Source: CALMNV01 sp035688975 (GTDB lineage: Bacteria > Actinomycetota > Actinomycetes > Actinomycetales > Dermatophilaceae). From it: a stretch of 64,000 nucleotides of DNA. Location of the stretch: positions 1 to 64,000 of the forward strand of contig NZ_DASSMH010000076.1 in assembly GCF_035688975.1 (NCBI RefSeq), read 5' to 3'. Below are positions 35,521 through 43,906 of the stretch, piece after piece (positions within the stretch are counted from its first letter, which is position 1; each line of letters begins with the position of its first letter). Both the position numbers and the translations under genes were made by a program. The notes below the pieces were generated by a model. The model did no database searches, was not told where the DNA came from, and saw only the letters and a program-made list of their open reading frames with translations.

Positions 35521-37632
35521 ATGCGTCCGACGACCGACCTGCAGCGCACGGTGGCCCCGTTCGAGGTCATCTCCGAGTTCAGCCCCAGCGGCGACCAGCC
35601 GGCGGCGATCCGCGAGCTCGCCGCCCGGGTGAGGTCGGGGGCCACGGACACGGTGCTGCTCGGCGCCACGGGCACCGGCAAGTCCGCGACGACCGCGTGG
35701 CTCATCGAGCAGGTGCAGCGGCCGACCCTGGTCATGGCACCCAACAAGACGCTCGCCGCCCAGCTCGCCAACGAGTTCCGCGAGCTGCTGCCCAACAACG
35801 CGGTGGAGTACTTCGTCTCCTACTACGACTACTACCAGCCCGAGGCCTACATCCCGCAGACGGACACCTACATCGAGAAGGACTCGTCGGTCAACGACGA
35901 GGTGGAGCGGCTGCGCCACTCGGCGACGAACTCCCTGCTCACCCGGCGTGACGTCATCGTCGTGGCGTCCGTGTCGTGCATCTACGGCCTCGGGACGCCG
36001 CAGGAGTACGTCGACCGGATGGCCCGGCTGCGGGTGGGCGACGAGGTGGGGCGCGACTGGCTGCTGCGTCGCTTCGTCGAGATGCAGTACACCCGCAACG
36101 ACCTCGCCTTCACCCGGGGCACCTTCCGGGTGCGCGGCGACACCGTCGAGATCATCCCGGTCTACGAGGAGCTCGCCGTCCGCATCGAGTTCTTCGGCGA
36201 CGAGATCGAGCGGCTCTACACCCTGCACCCGGTGACGGGGGAGGTCGTGCACGAGGAGGAGGAGATGTACGTCTTCCCCGCCTCGCACTACGTCGCCGGC
36301 CCGGAGCGGATGGAGCGGGCCATCCGCGGCATCGAGCTCGAGCTGCAGGACCAGCTGGCCGCGTTCGAGAAGCAGGGCAAGCTGCTCGAGGCACAGCGGC
36401 TGCGCATGCGCACGACGTACGACATCGAGATGATGCGGCAGGTCGGCTTCTGCTCCGGCATCGAGAACTACAGCCGGCACATCGACGGCCGCGGCGCGGG
36501 TTCGGCCCCGAACTGCCTCCTCGACTACTTCCCGGAGGACTTCCTCCTCGTGATCGACGAGTCGCACCAGACCGTGCCGCAGATCGGCGCGATGTATGAG
36601 GGCGACATGTCTCGCAAGCGCATGCTCGTCGACCACGGCTTCCGGTTGCCGAGCGCCATGGACAACCGTCCGCTGAAGTGGGAGGAGTTCCTCGAGCGCA
36701 TCGGCCAGACCATCTACCTGTCCGCCACGCCGGGCGACTACGAGCTCGCGAAGTCGGGGCCGCCCGTCGAGCAGATCATCCGGCCCACGGGCCTCGTCGA
36801 TCCCGAGGTCGTCCTCAAGCCCACGAAGGGGCAGATCGACGACCTCATGCACGAGATCCAGGAGCGCACGAAGCGTGACGAGCGGGTGCTCGTGACGACG
36901 CTGACGAAGAAGATGGCCGAGGACCTCACCGACTACCTGCTCGACAAGGGCATCCGGGTGCGCTATCTGCACAGCGACATCGACACGCTGCGCCGGGTGG
37001 AGCTGCTCCGCGAGCTGCGCATGGGCACCTTCGACGTCCTCGTCGGCATCAACCTGCTCCGGGAGGGACTCGACCTGCCGGAAGTGTCGCTGGTGTCGAT
37101 CCTCGACGCCGACAAGGAGGGCTTCCTGCGCTCGACGCGGAGCCTGATCCAGACCATCGGCCGGGCCGCCCGAAACGTGTCGGGCCAGGTCCACATGTAC
37201 GCCGACAAGGTCACCCCCTCCATGCAGCAGGCGCTCGACGAGACCAACCGGCGCCGCGCCAAGCAGGTCGCCTACAACCGCGAGCTGGGGCTGGACCCGC
37301 AGCCGCTGCGCAAGAAGATCGCCGACATCACCGACCTGCTCCAGCGGGAGGACGCCGACACCGAGGAGCTCATCGGATCGGGCCGCATGCAGTCACGGGG
37401 CAGGAGCGGAGCCGGGCGCGGGGCTGTGGTCGCCGACGTCGGGGTCTCCGGTGGCCGGTCGGACCGGCCGCAGGACATGGCGGCGTCCGACCTCGTGGCC
37501 CTGATCCAGGAGCTGACGGCGCAGATGCACCAGGCGGCGGCCGAGCTGCACTTCGAGCTCGCTGCGCGTCTCCGGGACGAGATCGGGGACCTGAAGAAGG
37601 AGCTGCGCCAGATGACGGCGGCCACGAGGTAG
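35521..37632 (+). CDS. uvrB: Excinuclease ABC subunit B
   Basis: UvrB is the helicase-like damage verifier of nucleotide excision repair. The 703-residue protein has Walker A GATGTGKSATT, the beta-hairpin region YYDYYQPEAYIPQTDTYIEK, the DEAD-like box VIDESHQT, motifs V and VI (GINLLREGLDLPEV, QTIGRAARN), and the C-terminal UVR motif (ELHFELAARLRDEIGDLKKEL) that binds UvrC. The UvrA-interacting domain 2 lies between residues 150 and 250. The ATG is set by the leaderless promoter. It stands alone, with its partners uvrA and uvrC 9 and 13 kb away. Confidence 0.97.
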   Translation: MRPTTDLQRTVAPFEVISEFSPSGDQPAAIRELAARVRSGATDTVLLGATGTGKSATTAWLIEQVQRPTLVMAPNKTLAAQLANEFRELLPNNAVEYFVSYYDYYQPEAYIPQTDTYIEKDSSVNDEVERLRHSATNSLLTRRDVIVVASVSCIYGLGTPQEYVDRMARLRVGDEVGRDWLLRRFVEMQYTRNDLAFTRGTFRVRGDTVEIIPVYEELAVRIEFFGDEIERLYTLHPVTGEVVHEEEEMYVFPASHYVAGPERMERAIRGIELELQDQLAAFEKQGKLLEAQRLRMRTTYDIEMMRQVGFCSGIENYSRHIDGRGAGSAPNCLLDYFPEDFLLVIDESHQTVPQIGAMYEGDMSRKRMLVDHGFRLPSAMDNRPLKWEEFLERIGQTIYLSATPGDYELAKSGPPVEQIIRPTGLVDPEVVLKPTKGQIDDLMHEIQERTKRDERVLVTTLTKKMAEDLTDYLLDKGIRVRYLHSDIDTLRRVELLRELRMGTFDVLVGINLLREGLDLPEVSLVSILDADKEGFLRSTRSLIQTIGRAARNVSGQVHMYADKVTPSMQQALDETNRRRAKQVAYNRELGLDPQPLRKKIADITDLLQREDADTEELIGSGRMQSRGRSGAGRGAVVADVGVSGGRSDRPQDMAASDLVALIQELTAQMHQAAAELHFELAARLRDEIGDLKKELRQMTAATR

Positions 37633-37681
37633 CCGCGCCGATTTGGGCCTGCCCCCCGAGGGGTGGGAGACTTCAGGCATT

Positions 37682-37784
37682 CACGGAGGGGAGTATCCCC
37701 ACGCGACGCGCTCGTCATCACGGAGGGGACTCACCGCCGCTCCCGGGCCGTCGGTCCGCCACCAGGGCGGGAGAGACCTCCGGC
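37682..37784 (+). ncRNA. yybP-ykoY manganese riboswitch upstream of terC
   Basis: The stretch has the conserved parts in order: GGGGAGTATCCCC near the 5' end, CGTCATCACGG as the loop that binds Mn(II), and GGGAGAGACCTCCG at the 3' end. CGGAGG (37684-37689) pairs with CCTCCG (37777-37782) as the closing stem P1. A promoter TTGGGC-N18-GAGACT (37643-37672) would start transcription about 37679. The aptamer ends 31 bases before the terC ATG, so control could be over translation or termination. TerC/MneA-type manganese exporters are a known target of this riboswitch class. Confidence 0.85.
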
Positions 37785-37815
37785 CACTGATTCGGTGACC
37801 GGAAGGCTTACTCCC

Positions 37816-38799
37816 ATGAATGTTCCCGTGTGGGGCTGGTATCTCACGATCGGCCTGATGACCGCCGCCCTCTTCGTCGACGTCTTCGTCATCGCGCGGC
37901 GCCCGCACACCCCCTCCCTGCGCGAGGTGTCGCGGCACCTGGCCTTCTACCTCGTGCTGGCGGTCCTCTTCGGCCTCTTCGTGTGGCGGGTGTGGGGCGG
38001 GCAGTATGCCGGCGAGTTCTTCGCCGGGTGGCTCACCGAGTACTCGCTCTCCGTCGACAACCTCTTCATCTTCCTGCTCATCATGCAGAGCTTCCGGGTG
38101 CCCATGAAGCTGCAGCAGTCCGCTCTCATGATCGGCATCCTCATCGCCATCGTGCTCCGCGGCGTCTTCATCGCGCTCGGCGCCGTCGTCATCAACGCCT
38201 ACGCGTGGGTGTTCTACCTCTTCGGCGCCTTCCTCATCTACACGGCGGTCAAGCTCGCCCGGGGCGGCGAGAGCGACGACGAGGAGTACCACGAGAACCG
38301 GCTGCTGACCTGGGTCGAGCGCAGGTTCCCGGCGACGACCTCCTTCCACGGGGCCCACCTCGTCGTCGTCCAGCAGGGCAAGCGGGTCATCACCCCGATG
38401 ATGATCGTCATCCTCGCGCTCGGCACCACCGACCTGCTCTTCGCCCTCGACTCCATCCCGGCGATCTACGGCCTGACGAAGGAGCCCTTCCTCGTCCTCA
38501 CGGCCAACGTCTTCGCGCTCATGGGCCTGCGCCAGCTCTACTTCCTCATCGGCGGGCTGCTCAAGCGGCTCGTCTACCTCAGCATCGGGCTCGCGGTGCT
38601 CCTCGGGTTCATCGGCGTCAAGCTCGTGATGCACGCGCTGCACGAGAACAACCTGCCGTTCGTCAACGGCGGGCAGCCGATCGAGTCCGTGCCCGACATC
38701 CCCATCAGCGTCTCCCTGGGCGCGATCGTGCTCATCCTCGGCGTGACGACGGTCGCCAGCCTCGTCCAGTCGCGCCGCGAGGCCCGCGCCACCGTCTGA
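37816..38799 (+). CDS. TerC family manganese-export membrane protein
   Basis: A 327-residue protein with about nine transmembrane helices. FAGWLTEYSLSVDNLFIFLLIM and ALGTTDLLFALDSIPAIYGLTKEPFLVLTANVFALMGLRQLYFLI are the TerC repeats with membrane-embedded acidic residues (D in SVDN and FALDSIP). TerC proteins were named for tellurite resistance, but several export Mn(II), including during protein secretion in Bacillus. The manganese riboswitch ahead of it supports that role. The ATG at 37816 has GGAAGG about 9 bases upstream. Confidence 0.9.
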   Translation: MNVPVWGWYLTIGLMTAALFVDVFVIARRPHTPSLREVSRHLAFYLVLAVLFGLFVWRVWGGQYAGEFFAGWLTEYSLSVDNLFIFLLIMQSFRVPMKLQQSALMIGILIAIVLRGVFIALGAVVINAYAWVFYLFGAFLIYTAVKLARGGESDDEEYHENRLLTWVERRFPATTSFHGAHLVVVQQGKRVITPMMIVILALGTTDLLFALDSIPAIYGLTKEPFLVLTANVFALMGLRQLYFLIGGLLKRLVYLSIGLAVLLGFIGVKLVMHALHENNLPFVNGGQPIESVPDIPISVSLGAIVLILGVTTVASLVQSRREARATV

Positions 38800-38816
38800 G
38801 CGCCGTGGCCGCCTGA

Positions 38817-39707
38817 TCAGCTTCCGGTGGCCTGCGCGGGGTCGGGCTCCGACGGGGCCTTGCCTCGGCGGCCGGGGGCGCCGAGCACGAGGCAGCTGGC
38901 CACGACGACCGACGCGATGCCGAGCAGCCGCACCGGGTCCAGGACCTGGCCCAGCACGAGGTACCCGGCGAGCGCCGCGACCGCCGGCTCGGCGCTGAGC
39001 AGGATGCCGAACACGTGCTGGCGCAGGTGCCGCAGCGCGACGAGCTCGAGGGAGTAGGGCAGCACGGACGACAGGACGGCGACCGCGAGGCCTAGCCCGA
39101 CGGCATACGGCGGCCACGCCCGCGTCGTGGTGAGCCCGAGCGGCGCGACCACGACGGTCGCCACGACCATGGCGAGGGCGAGCCCGTCGACGCCCGGGAA
39201 GCGGGTCCCCGTGCGCTGGGACAGGACGATGTATGCCGCCCACAGCGCACCGGCGGTCGCGGCGAGCGCGAGCCCGGTGCGGTCGACCGACTCGAAGGAG
39301 ACCCCGAAGGCGCCCGAGACGAGCACGACGCCCACGGTGGCCGCGGCGACGGCCAGCACGTCGCGGAGGCGGCGGCTCTGCGTCGCCGCGAGGGTGAGCG
39401 GGCCGAGGAACTCGACGGTGACGGCGACGCCGATCGGGAGGTGGGCGAGGGAGGCGTAGAAGCTGAGGTTCATCGCGCCGAGGGCAAGGCCGAAGGCGGC
39501 GACGGTCAGCCAGTCGGCGCGCGAGCGTCCGCGGACCGGGGGACGGGCGGCGGCACAGAGGATGAGGGTCGCGAAGGCGAGGCGCAGCGTCACCGAGCCC
39601 GCGGCCCCCAGTCGCGGCACCAGGGTGGCCGCCAGCGCGCCGCCGAACTGGACCGACAGGATCGCGGCGAGGACGAGCACGGGCGCGCTGCGCTCGTTCG
39701 CCGTCAC
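38817..39707 (-). CDS. EamA/DMT-superfamily transporter (RhtA-like)
   Basis: A 296-residue membrane protein with ten predicted helices arranged as two EamA repeats, each ending in a loop of the type seen in metabolite exporters (VTLRLAFATLILC; SLELVALRHLRQHVFGILLSAEPAVAALAGYLVLGQ). The second is characteristic of the RhtA threonine/homoserine exporter branch. The substrate is inferred only. GTG 39707 overlaps the stop of the preceding NlpC/P60 gene by 4 bases, so the two are likely cotranscribed. It converges on terC with a gap of 17 bases. Confidence 0.84.
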   Translation of the reverse strand: MTANERSAPVLVLAAILSVQFGGALAATLVPRLGAAGSVTLRLAFATLILCAAARPPVRGRSRADWLTVAAFGLALGAMNLSFYASLAHLPIGVAVTVEFLGPLTLAATQSRRLRDVLAVAAATVGVVLVSGAFGVSFESVDRTGLALAATAGALWAAYIVLSQRTGTRFPGVDGLALAMVVATVVVAPLGLTTTRAWPPYAVGLGLAVAVLSSVLPYSLELVALRHLRQHVFGILLSAEPAVAALAGYLVLGQVLDPVRLLGIASVVVASCLVLGAPGRRGKAPSEPDPAQATGS

Positions 39708-40477
39708 GAGGTCGGGAGCCGGCCGGTGGCGACGAGGGCCTCGAGGCGGTCGGCGGTGAGGTCCTCCTCGACGACCGCGCCGCGGGTCTCGGAGGCGTGC
39801 ACCATCCGACCCGGGGACACGACGATGCCCACGTGGTGGACCACACGGCCGGGACGACCGAAGAAGTAGAGGTCGCCGGGTCGTGCCTCGCCGGGGTCCG
39901 GGGAGAGCGCCGCCTCCGCCTGCGCATCGGCGTCGCGGGGCACGACCACGCCGAGACGGCGCCAGGTGTGGTGGACGAGCCCGGAGCAGTCGAAACCGAG
40001 CGGGGAGAGCCCGCCCCACAGATAGGCGAGACCGAGGTGATCCCGCGCGAGCGCGAGGGCCGGATGCTCGCCGGAGCCGGCCGCGGGCCGCGCCGTGGCC
40101 GCCGGTGCGGCGACCGAGCCAGACGCGTCGGGGACCTGACGCAGGTGTGCCGCCGGGACCCAACCGGGATACCCGTCCGGGCTCTTCGGCGACGGCTGCC
40201 ACGGGCAGACGACCTGGGCCCAGGTCTTCGCCTCGTCGAGGCCCACCACGCGGACGGGCTCTCCGGCGACGAGCTGGGACTCGACCCGCCCGTGCAGTCC
40301 GAGTCGGCCGTCGCCCGACTCGTCGTCGTCGGGGTGCGAGTCGAGGTCCGCCAGCCACCGCACCGCGTCGGGAGCCGCCGCGACGACCGGTCGGTCCACG
40401 TCGCGCGGCCGGTCAGGGCCCACCCACAGCGTCGTCAGGGGGACGGACACCATCGCGGGGCCTGGACGCAGTGACAC
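39704..40477 (-). CDS. C40-family NlpC/P60 peptidase
   Basis: A 257-residue protein with two bacterial SH3-like regions (about residues 10-110) followed by a catalytic NlpC/P60 domain: the nucleophile Cys in LGFDCSGLVHH, the active-site His in GRVVHHVGIV, and the polar third residue near VHAS. No signal peptide is seen, so it may act in the cytoplasm on recycled muropeptides like YkfC, unlike secreted RipA-type hydrolases. GTG 40477 has GGGAGGA 7 bases upstream. Frames longer than this overlap the Excalibur gene. Confidence 0.82.
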   Translation of the reverse strand: MSLRPGPAMVSVPLTTLWVGPDRPRDVDRPVVAAAPDAVRWLADLDSHPDDDESGDGRLGLHGRVESQLVAGEPVRVVGLDEAKTWAQVVCPWQPSPKSPDGYPGWVPAAHLRQVPDASGSVAAPAATARPAAGSGEHPALALARDHLGLAYLWGGLSPLGFDCSGLVHHTWRRLGVVVPRDADAQAEAALSPDPGEARPGDLYFFGRPGRVVHHVGIVVSPGRMVHASETRGAVVEEDLTADRLEALVATGRLPTS

Positions 40478-40518
40478 GGCGGCATCCTCCCATGCCGCAT
40501 CCCGGCCCGTGCGGGCGG

Positions 40519-41040
40519 CTACTCGCAGCCGATGCCGTCGTTGTCCCGGTCCAGGTGGCGCGCGTAGCCCGGCTCGCCGCGGTGGATCGGGGCCGCCCCC
40601 GCGGCCCGGACGGCCGCGCAGTTCTTGTAGTAGACGGGGCCCGACGAGCCAGCGAGCGGCACCGGTGCCGCCGCGGCCTGCGCCGCGGCGGCCTTCGCCT
40701 TCGCCCTCGCGACGCTCGCCGTTTTCGCCGCGGCGGCCTTCGCGTTTGCCTTCGCGGCTGCTGCGGCCTTGGCCGCGGCGGCCTGGGCTGCCGCCGTGCC
40801 CGCGGCGGTGGCGGGTGTGCCCTCGCCGACCCCGGTCGTGGTCGGTCCGGGGGTCTCCGCGACGGACGCCGCCGCGGGAGACTGCGCTGAGGACGCCAAC
40901 GCAGAGGAGGCCGACGCGGCCGGTTGGGCGGTGGAGCCGGCGAGCCTGACCTCGACCGTGGGGACCGGGCTGGTCCCACACGCGGTCGCGGTCATCCCCA
41001 CGACGAGGGCAAGCGCGAGGGACCTGGGCAGTCGACGCAT
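40519..41040 (-). CDS. Excalibur calcium-binding domain lipoprotein
   Basis: A 173-residue secreted protein. The signal peptide ends in a lipobox TATAC at about residue 21. A long low-complexity linker (Ala/Ser/Thr, then Ala/Lys-rich from about residue 85 to 125) joins it to a C-terminal Excalibur domain: VYYKNCAAVRAAGAAP, YARHLDRDNDGIGCE, with the DxDxDG calcium loop. Excalibur domains are cell-surface modules of unknown precise role. The gene is 41 bases upstream of the NlpC/P60 gene and probably in the same transcript. Confidence 0.86.
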   Translation of the reverse strand: MRRLPRSLALALVVGMTATACGTSPVPTVEVRLAGSTAQPAASASSALASSAQSPAAASVAETPGPTTTGVGEGTPATAAGTAAAQAAAAKAAAAAKANAKAAAAKTASVARAKAKAAAAQAAAAPVPLAGSSGPVYYKNCAAVRAAGAAPIHRGEPGYARHLDRDNDGIGCE

Positions 41041-41146
41041 CGTTGAGCACCTTCCGGGAAGACGGCAAGAAGACTGGGACCGTCTCGTTCGACGGGCGGT
41101 GACTGTCTACCGGACCAGGACGCCCGCCATGAGGCTTTCGCGGGAT

Positions 41147-41173
41147 TTGGTGAGGATTGTTCTGTCGTAGCCT
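41147..41173 (+). promoter_or_regulatory. Probable promoter of the EVE-like gene
   Basis: TTGGTG (41147-41152) and TAGCCT (41168-41173), spacing 15, lie 28 bases upstream of the ATG, which has its own strong ribosome-binding site, so this is a normal leadered gene. Confidence 0.45.
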
Positions 41174-41201
41174 GAGCCAGTCTGGGAGAGGAGGCCGGGG
41201 G

Positions 41202-41660
41202 ATGACGCTGCGGATCAGCCGCGCCAACCTCGGCGCATGGGTGATCAAGGCCAACCCCGCTGCCCGGGACCCGCAGCGGTTCGCCGCGGAGCACGCCTCG
41301 GTCGCCGACCGGTGCGTGGCCGCCAACTACCGCTCCGCCCTGATCCAGGCCGGGGACCCCGTCGTGCTGTGGGTGTCGGGCCCGGAGCGGGACCCGCTGC
41401 AGCCGGGGGTCTGGGGCGTGGGCCGCGTGGTCGCGCCCGTGGCTCGCGCTCGAGCGAGCGGGTCTGACGGACCCGCCTCCGGCACGCCCAAGGTCACTCT
41501 CGACGTGCCGCTCCTGGAGGCGCCCGTGCCGCGCGCCCTGCTCAGGGCCACCGCCGCGCTCGCCGGCTGCGAGGTGCTGCGGCAGCCGCAGATGGGCAAC
41601 CCGGGCTGGCTCGACGGGGCCGAGTGGGCCGCCCTCCAGGAGCTGCTCGCGAGCCGGTGA
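41202..41660 (+). CDS. EVE/PUA-like domain protein, function unknown
   Basis: A 152-residue soluble protein. GAWVIKANPAA, VAANYRSALIQAGDPVVLWVSGPE and GVWGVGRVV resemble the strands of EVE (PUA-like) domains, which bind modified bases in DNA or RNA. The match is by eye and limited to this pattern; the family assignment is tentative. The ATG has GGAGAGGAGG upstream, the strongest ribosome-binding site in this part of the window. It stands alone, with a perfect bidirectional hairpin after the stop. No restriction or defence genes are adjacent. Confidence 0.55.
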   Translation: MTLRISRANLGAWVIKANPAARDPQRFAAEHASVADRCVAANYRSALIQAGDPVVLWVSGPERDPLQPGVWGVGRVVAPVARARASGSDGPASGTPKVTLDVPLLEAPVPRALLRATAALAGCEVLRQPQMGNPGWLDGAEWAALQELLASR

Positions 41661-41684
41661 GGGGCCGGGCCGGAGCCCGGCCCC
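41661..41684. terminator. Bidirectional terminator between convergent genes
   Basis: GGGGCCGGGC (41661-41670) and GCCCGGCCCC (41675-41684) form a perfect 10-bp stem with a CGGA tetraloop, starting right after the stop of the EVE-like gene and 29 bases beyond the end of the ScyD/ScyE gene on the other strand. Confidence 0.85.
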
Positions 41685-41712
41685 TGCCGGTTGCAGTCAG
41701 CCGGACCGCGGC

Positions 41713-43005
41713 TCAGTGGGAGACGCGCACGACCGCGCCGGCGTTCGGCGTGGTGTCGGCCGAGCCGACGGTGACGTACATGGCGCCGTCACGGCCCTGG
41801 GCGATCCCGCCGGGCACGGGCAGCTTGCCCCCGCCTATCCGGGTGTGGTTCGTCGGCGTGCGGAAGGGGATCCGGACGATGTCACCGGGCGGCTGCGCCG
41901 CGCCGTTCGGCTGGAACATCTCGGTGGCCCAGAAGTTTCCGGACCGGTCGAACGTGCAGGCCGTGATCGTCGTGAGGCCGGTGGCCCACACCGTGGGCTT
42001 GGGCCCGCTGCCGAAGTTGGCGTTCGGGTCGACGCGCCACACCGAGGACCGGTTCGGGCCGCCGGGGACGAAGAGGTTGAAGACGAGGTCGAGGGTGCCC
42101 ACGTAGAGCATGCCGTCCGGCCCCTCGGCGACGCACGTGGGGGTCGAGTCGCGGACCGGGTCGTTGGGGATGTAGGCGATGACCCGGCTGCGACCCGACG
42201 GCATCACCTCACTGATGGTGTTCGCCCCCGCGTCGGCCACGAAGGTGCGCAGCCTGTCCTTCCTGCGGTCCCGGATCAGCAGGACCCCGTACGGGTTGGA
42301 GTCCGGGAAGTCGTCCGGGAAGAGTGACTTGTGGTCCGCGGTCCACCGGAACTGCTGGTTGCCGACGTTGGTGACGGGTTTGGCGGCTCCGGTCCTGCCG
42401 TCGAGGCGGAAGAGCAGCCCGGCCTGGGAGGGGGGCAGGCTCACCGGGGGCCGCGCGAGACCGAGGTTGGACTCGCTCATGATCATCCGGATCTCGCACC
42501 GCCCCTCACGCCCCTCCCCGTCGCCGTCATCGTCGTGCGACCCCCGCCGGATCATGGGCGAGCGGTCGTCGTCGTCGGCCGGCTCCGTGGAGCAGCTGTT
42601 TCCCATGGCGCTGATGCCCTCAGGACCGAGGACGGCCGCTTCGCCCTCGCCGTTCGCGAAGAAGCTGGTGAAACCGGTGGACCAGACCGGCTTCCCCGTG
42701 CCGCGCTGGTACTTCGTCACCTTGCCGGTCTTGGAGAGGCCGAAGACCGGCGACGACTGGCCCGTCGACGGAGGCGGCCCGAGATACTTGCCCGACTCCG
42801 CGACGTACATGGCGCCTCGGGCGTCGAAGGCGATCCCCCGTGGCGCGTTGAGGCCGGAGACGACCGTGCGGAACGTCGGCGAGGAGCCGGCCGACGACGA
42901 GGAGGCAGCCTGGGAGGACGCCGACCCCGTCGGGGCCAGCAGTGCTGCCGCGCACAGGCCGGCGACGCCGGCCACGCGGGCGGAAGCCGTGGTGGTCTTG
43001 CTCAT
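41713..43005 (-). CDS. ScyD/ScyE-family secreted beta-propeller protein
   Basis: A 430-residue exported protein. A signal peptide (about residues 1-32) precedes NHL/SMP30-like propeller repeats: GLNAPRGIAFDARGAMYVAESG, CVAEGPDGMLYVGTL, GIAQGRDGAMYVTVG. This pattern fits the ScyD/ScyE family, first named from the cyanobacterial scytonemin cluster and common in actinobacteria without that pathway. No enzymatic role can be read. Residues 141-169 are an Asp/Arg/Gly-rich insertion (DDDDRSP, HDDDGDGEGREG) between blades. The ATG at 43005 has GGGAGA upstream. The following 234 bases (43006-43239) hold no gene or clear site. Confidence 0.72.
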   Translation of the reverse strand: MSKTTTASARVAGVAGLCAAALLAPTGSASSQAASSSSAGSSPTFRTVVSGLNAPRGIAFDARGAMYVAESGKYLGPPPSTGQSSPVFGLSKTGKVTKYQRGTGKPVWSTGFTSFFANGEGEAAVLGPEGISAMGNSCSTEPADDDDRSPMIRRGSHDDDGDGEGREGRCEIRMIMSESNLGLARPPVSLPPSQAGLLFRLDGRTGAAKPVTNVGNQQFRWTADHKSLFPDDFPDSNPYGVLLIRDRRKDRLRTFVADAGANTISEVMPSGRSRVIAYIPNDPVRDSTPTCVAEGPDGMLYVGTLDLVFNLFVPGGPNRSSVWRVDPNANFGSGPKPTVWATGLTTITACTFDRSGNFWATEMFQPNGAAQPPGDIVRIPFRTPTNHTRIGGGKLPVPGGIAQGRDGAMYVTVGSADTTPNAGAVVRVSH

Positions 43006-43239
43006 GAGATCTCCCAACCGACGGATGCAGACCGGGAGCCCGGGAGCTTCCGTCACTGAGTCGAGTGGAGTGCAACACGTGCGCTGATGCCGCCAGGCGG
43101 CGTTGATGGACCGCGGCCTTCCCCCCGTGCCGCAACTCTCCACCGTAGCCCGATAGCAGCAGCGGCGTCAGCGAGTTGCGACAAGCCTCGGGCCGATCGG
43201 CCAGCGCGCGCCGGCGTCCGTCACCGTGCTCCCGGGCGC

Positions 43240-43902
43240 CTACCAGCCGCGGTCGCGCCACTCCTGCAGGTGCGGCCGCTCCGCGCCCAGGGTGGAGTCG
43301 GCGCCGTGCCCCGGGTAGAACCACGTGTCGTCGTCGTAGACGTCGAAGACCCGCGTCGTCACGTCGGCGTAGAGCGACGCAAAGCTCTGACCCTCGTTCT
43401 TCGTGTTGCCGACGCCCCCGGGGAAGAGGCTGTCCCCGGTCCACAGGTGGGCAGGGCCGCCCGGGTCCGCGTAGGCCAGGGCGATGCCACCGGGGGTGTG
43501 CCCGCGCAGGGAGATGACGTCGAGCGTGATCTGGCCGAAGGCGACGGTGTCGCCCTGACCCACCCGGACGTCGACGGGCACCGGCAGGGCGTCGGCATCC
43601 TCGGCGCCCGCGACCGTCCGCGCGCCCGTGGCGGCGACCACGTCGGGCAGGGCACGCACGTGGTCCCAGTGTTGGTGGGTCGTGACCACCGTGCCGAGCG
43701 ACGGCCCGCCCGAGCGGACGAGCTCGAGGATGCGCCCGGCCTCGTCCGCCGCGTCGATGAGCAGCTGCTCCCCGGTCCGCCGGCAGGTGAGGAGGTAGAC
43801 GTTGTTGTGCATGGCCGAGACCGCGAGCTTGCGGATCGTCAGCTGGGGCAGCTCGCGCGTGTCGGCGGGGCCGCCGGGCTCCACGTCACCGGTGTAGGGC
43901 AT
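43240..43902 (-). CDS. MBL-fold metallo-hydrolase (glyoxalase II-like)
   Basis: A 220-residue protein with the metallo-beta-lactamase motif THQHWDHVRALPD, a GHTPGGIAL strand, WTGDSLFPGGVG and the last metal ligand His in WFYPGHGADSTL. These features place it with the glyoxalase II/hydroxyacylglutathione hydrolase group. The preceding gene is of a mycothiol-dependent type, so a mycothiol thioester is a reasonable but unproven substrate. The ATG has GGAGGA 7 bases upstream and lies 4 bases after that gene, so the pair is cotranscribed. Confidence 0.85.
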   Translation of the reverse strand: MPYTGDVEPGGPADTRELPQLTIRKLAVSAMHNNVYLLTCRRTGEQLLIDAADEAGRILELVRSGGPSLGTVVTTHQHWDHVRALPDVVAATGARTVAGAEDADALPVPVDVRVGQGDTVAFGQITLDVISLRGHTPGGIALAYADPGGPAHLWTGDSLFPGGVGNTKNEGQSFASLYADVTTRVFDVYDDDTWFYPGHGADSTLGAERPHLQEWRDRGW

Positions 43903-43906
43903 GAGG

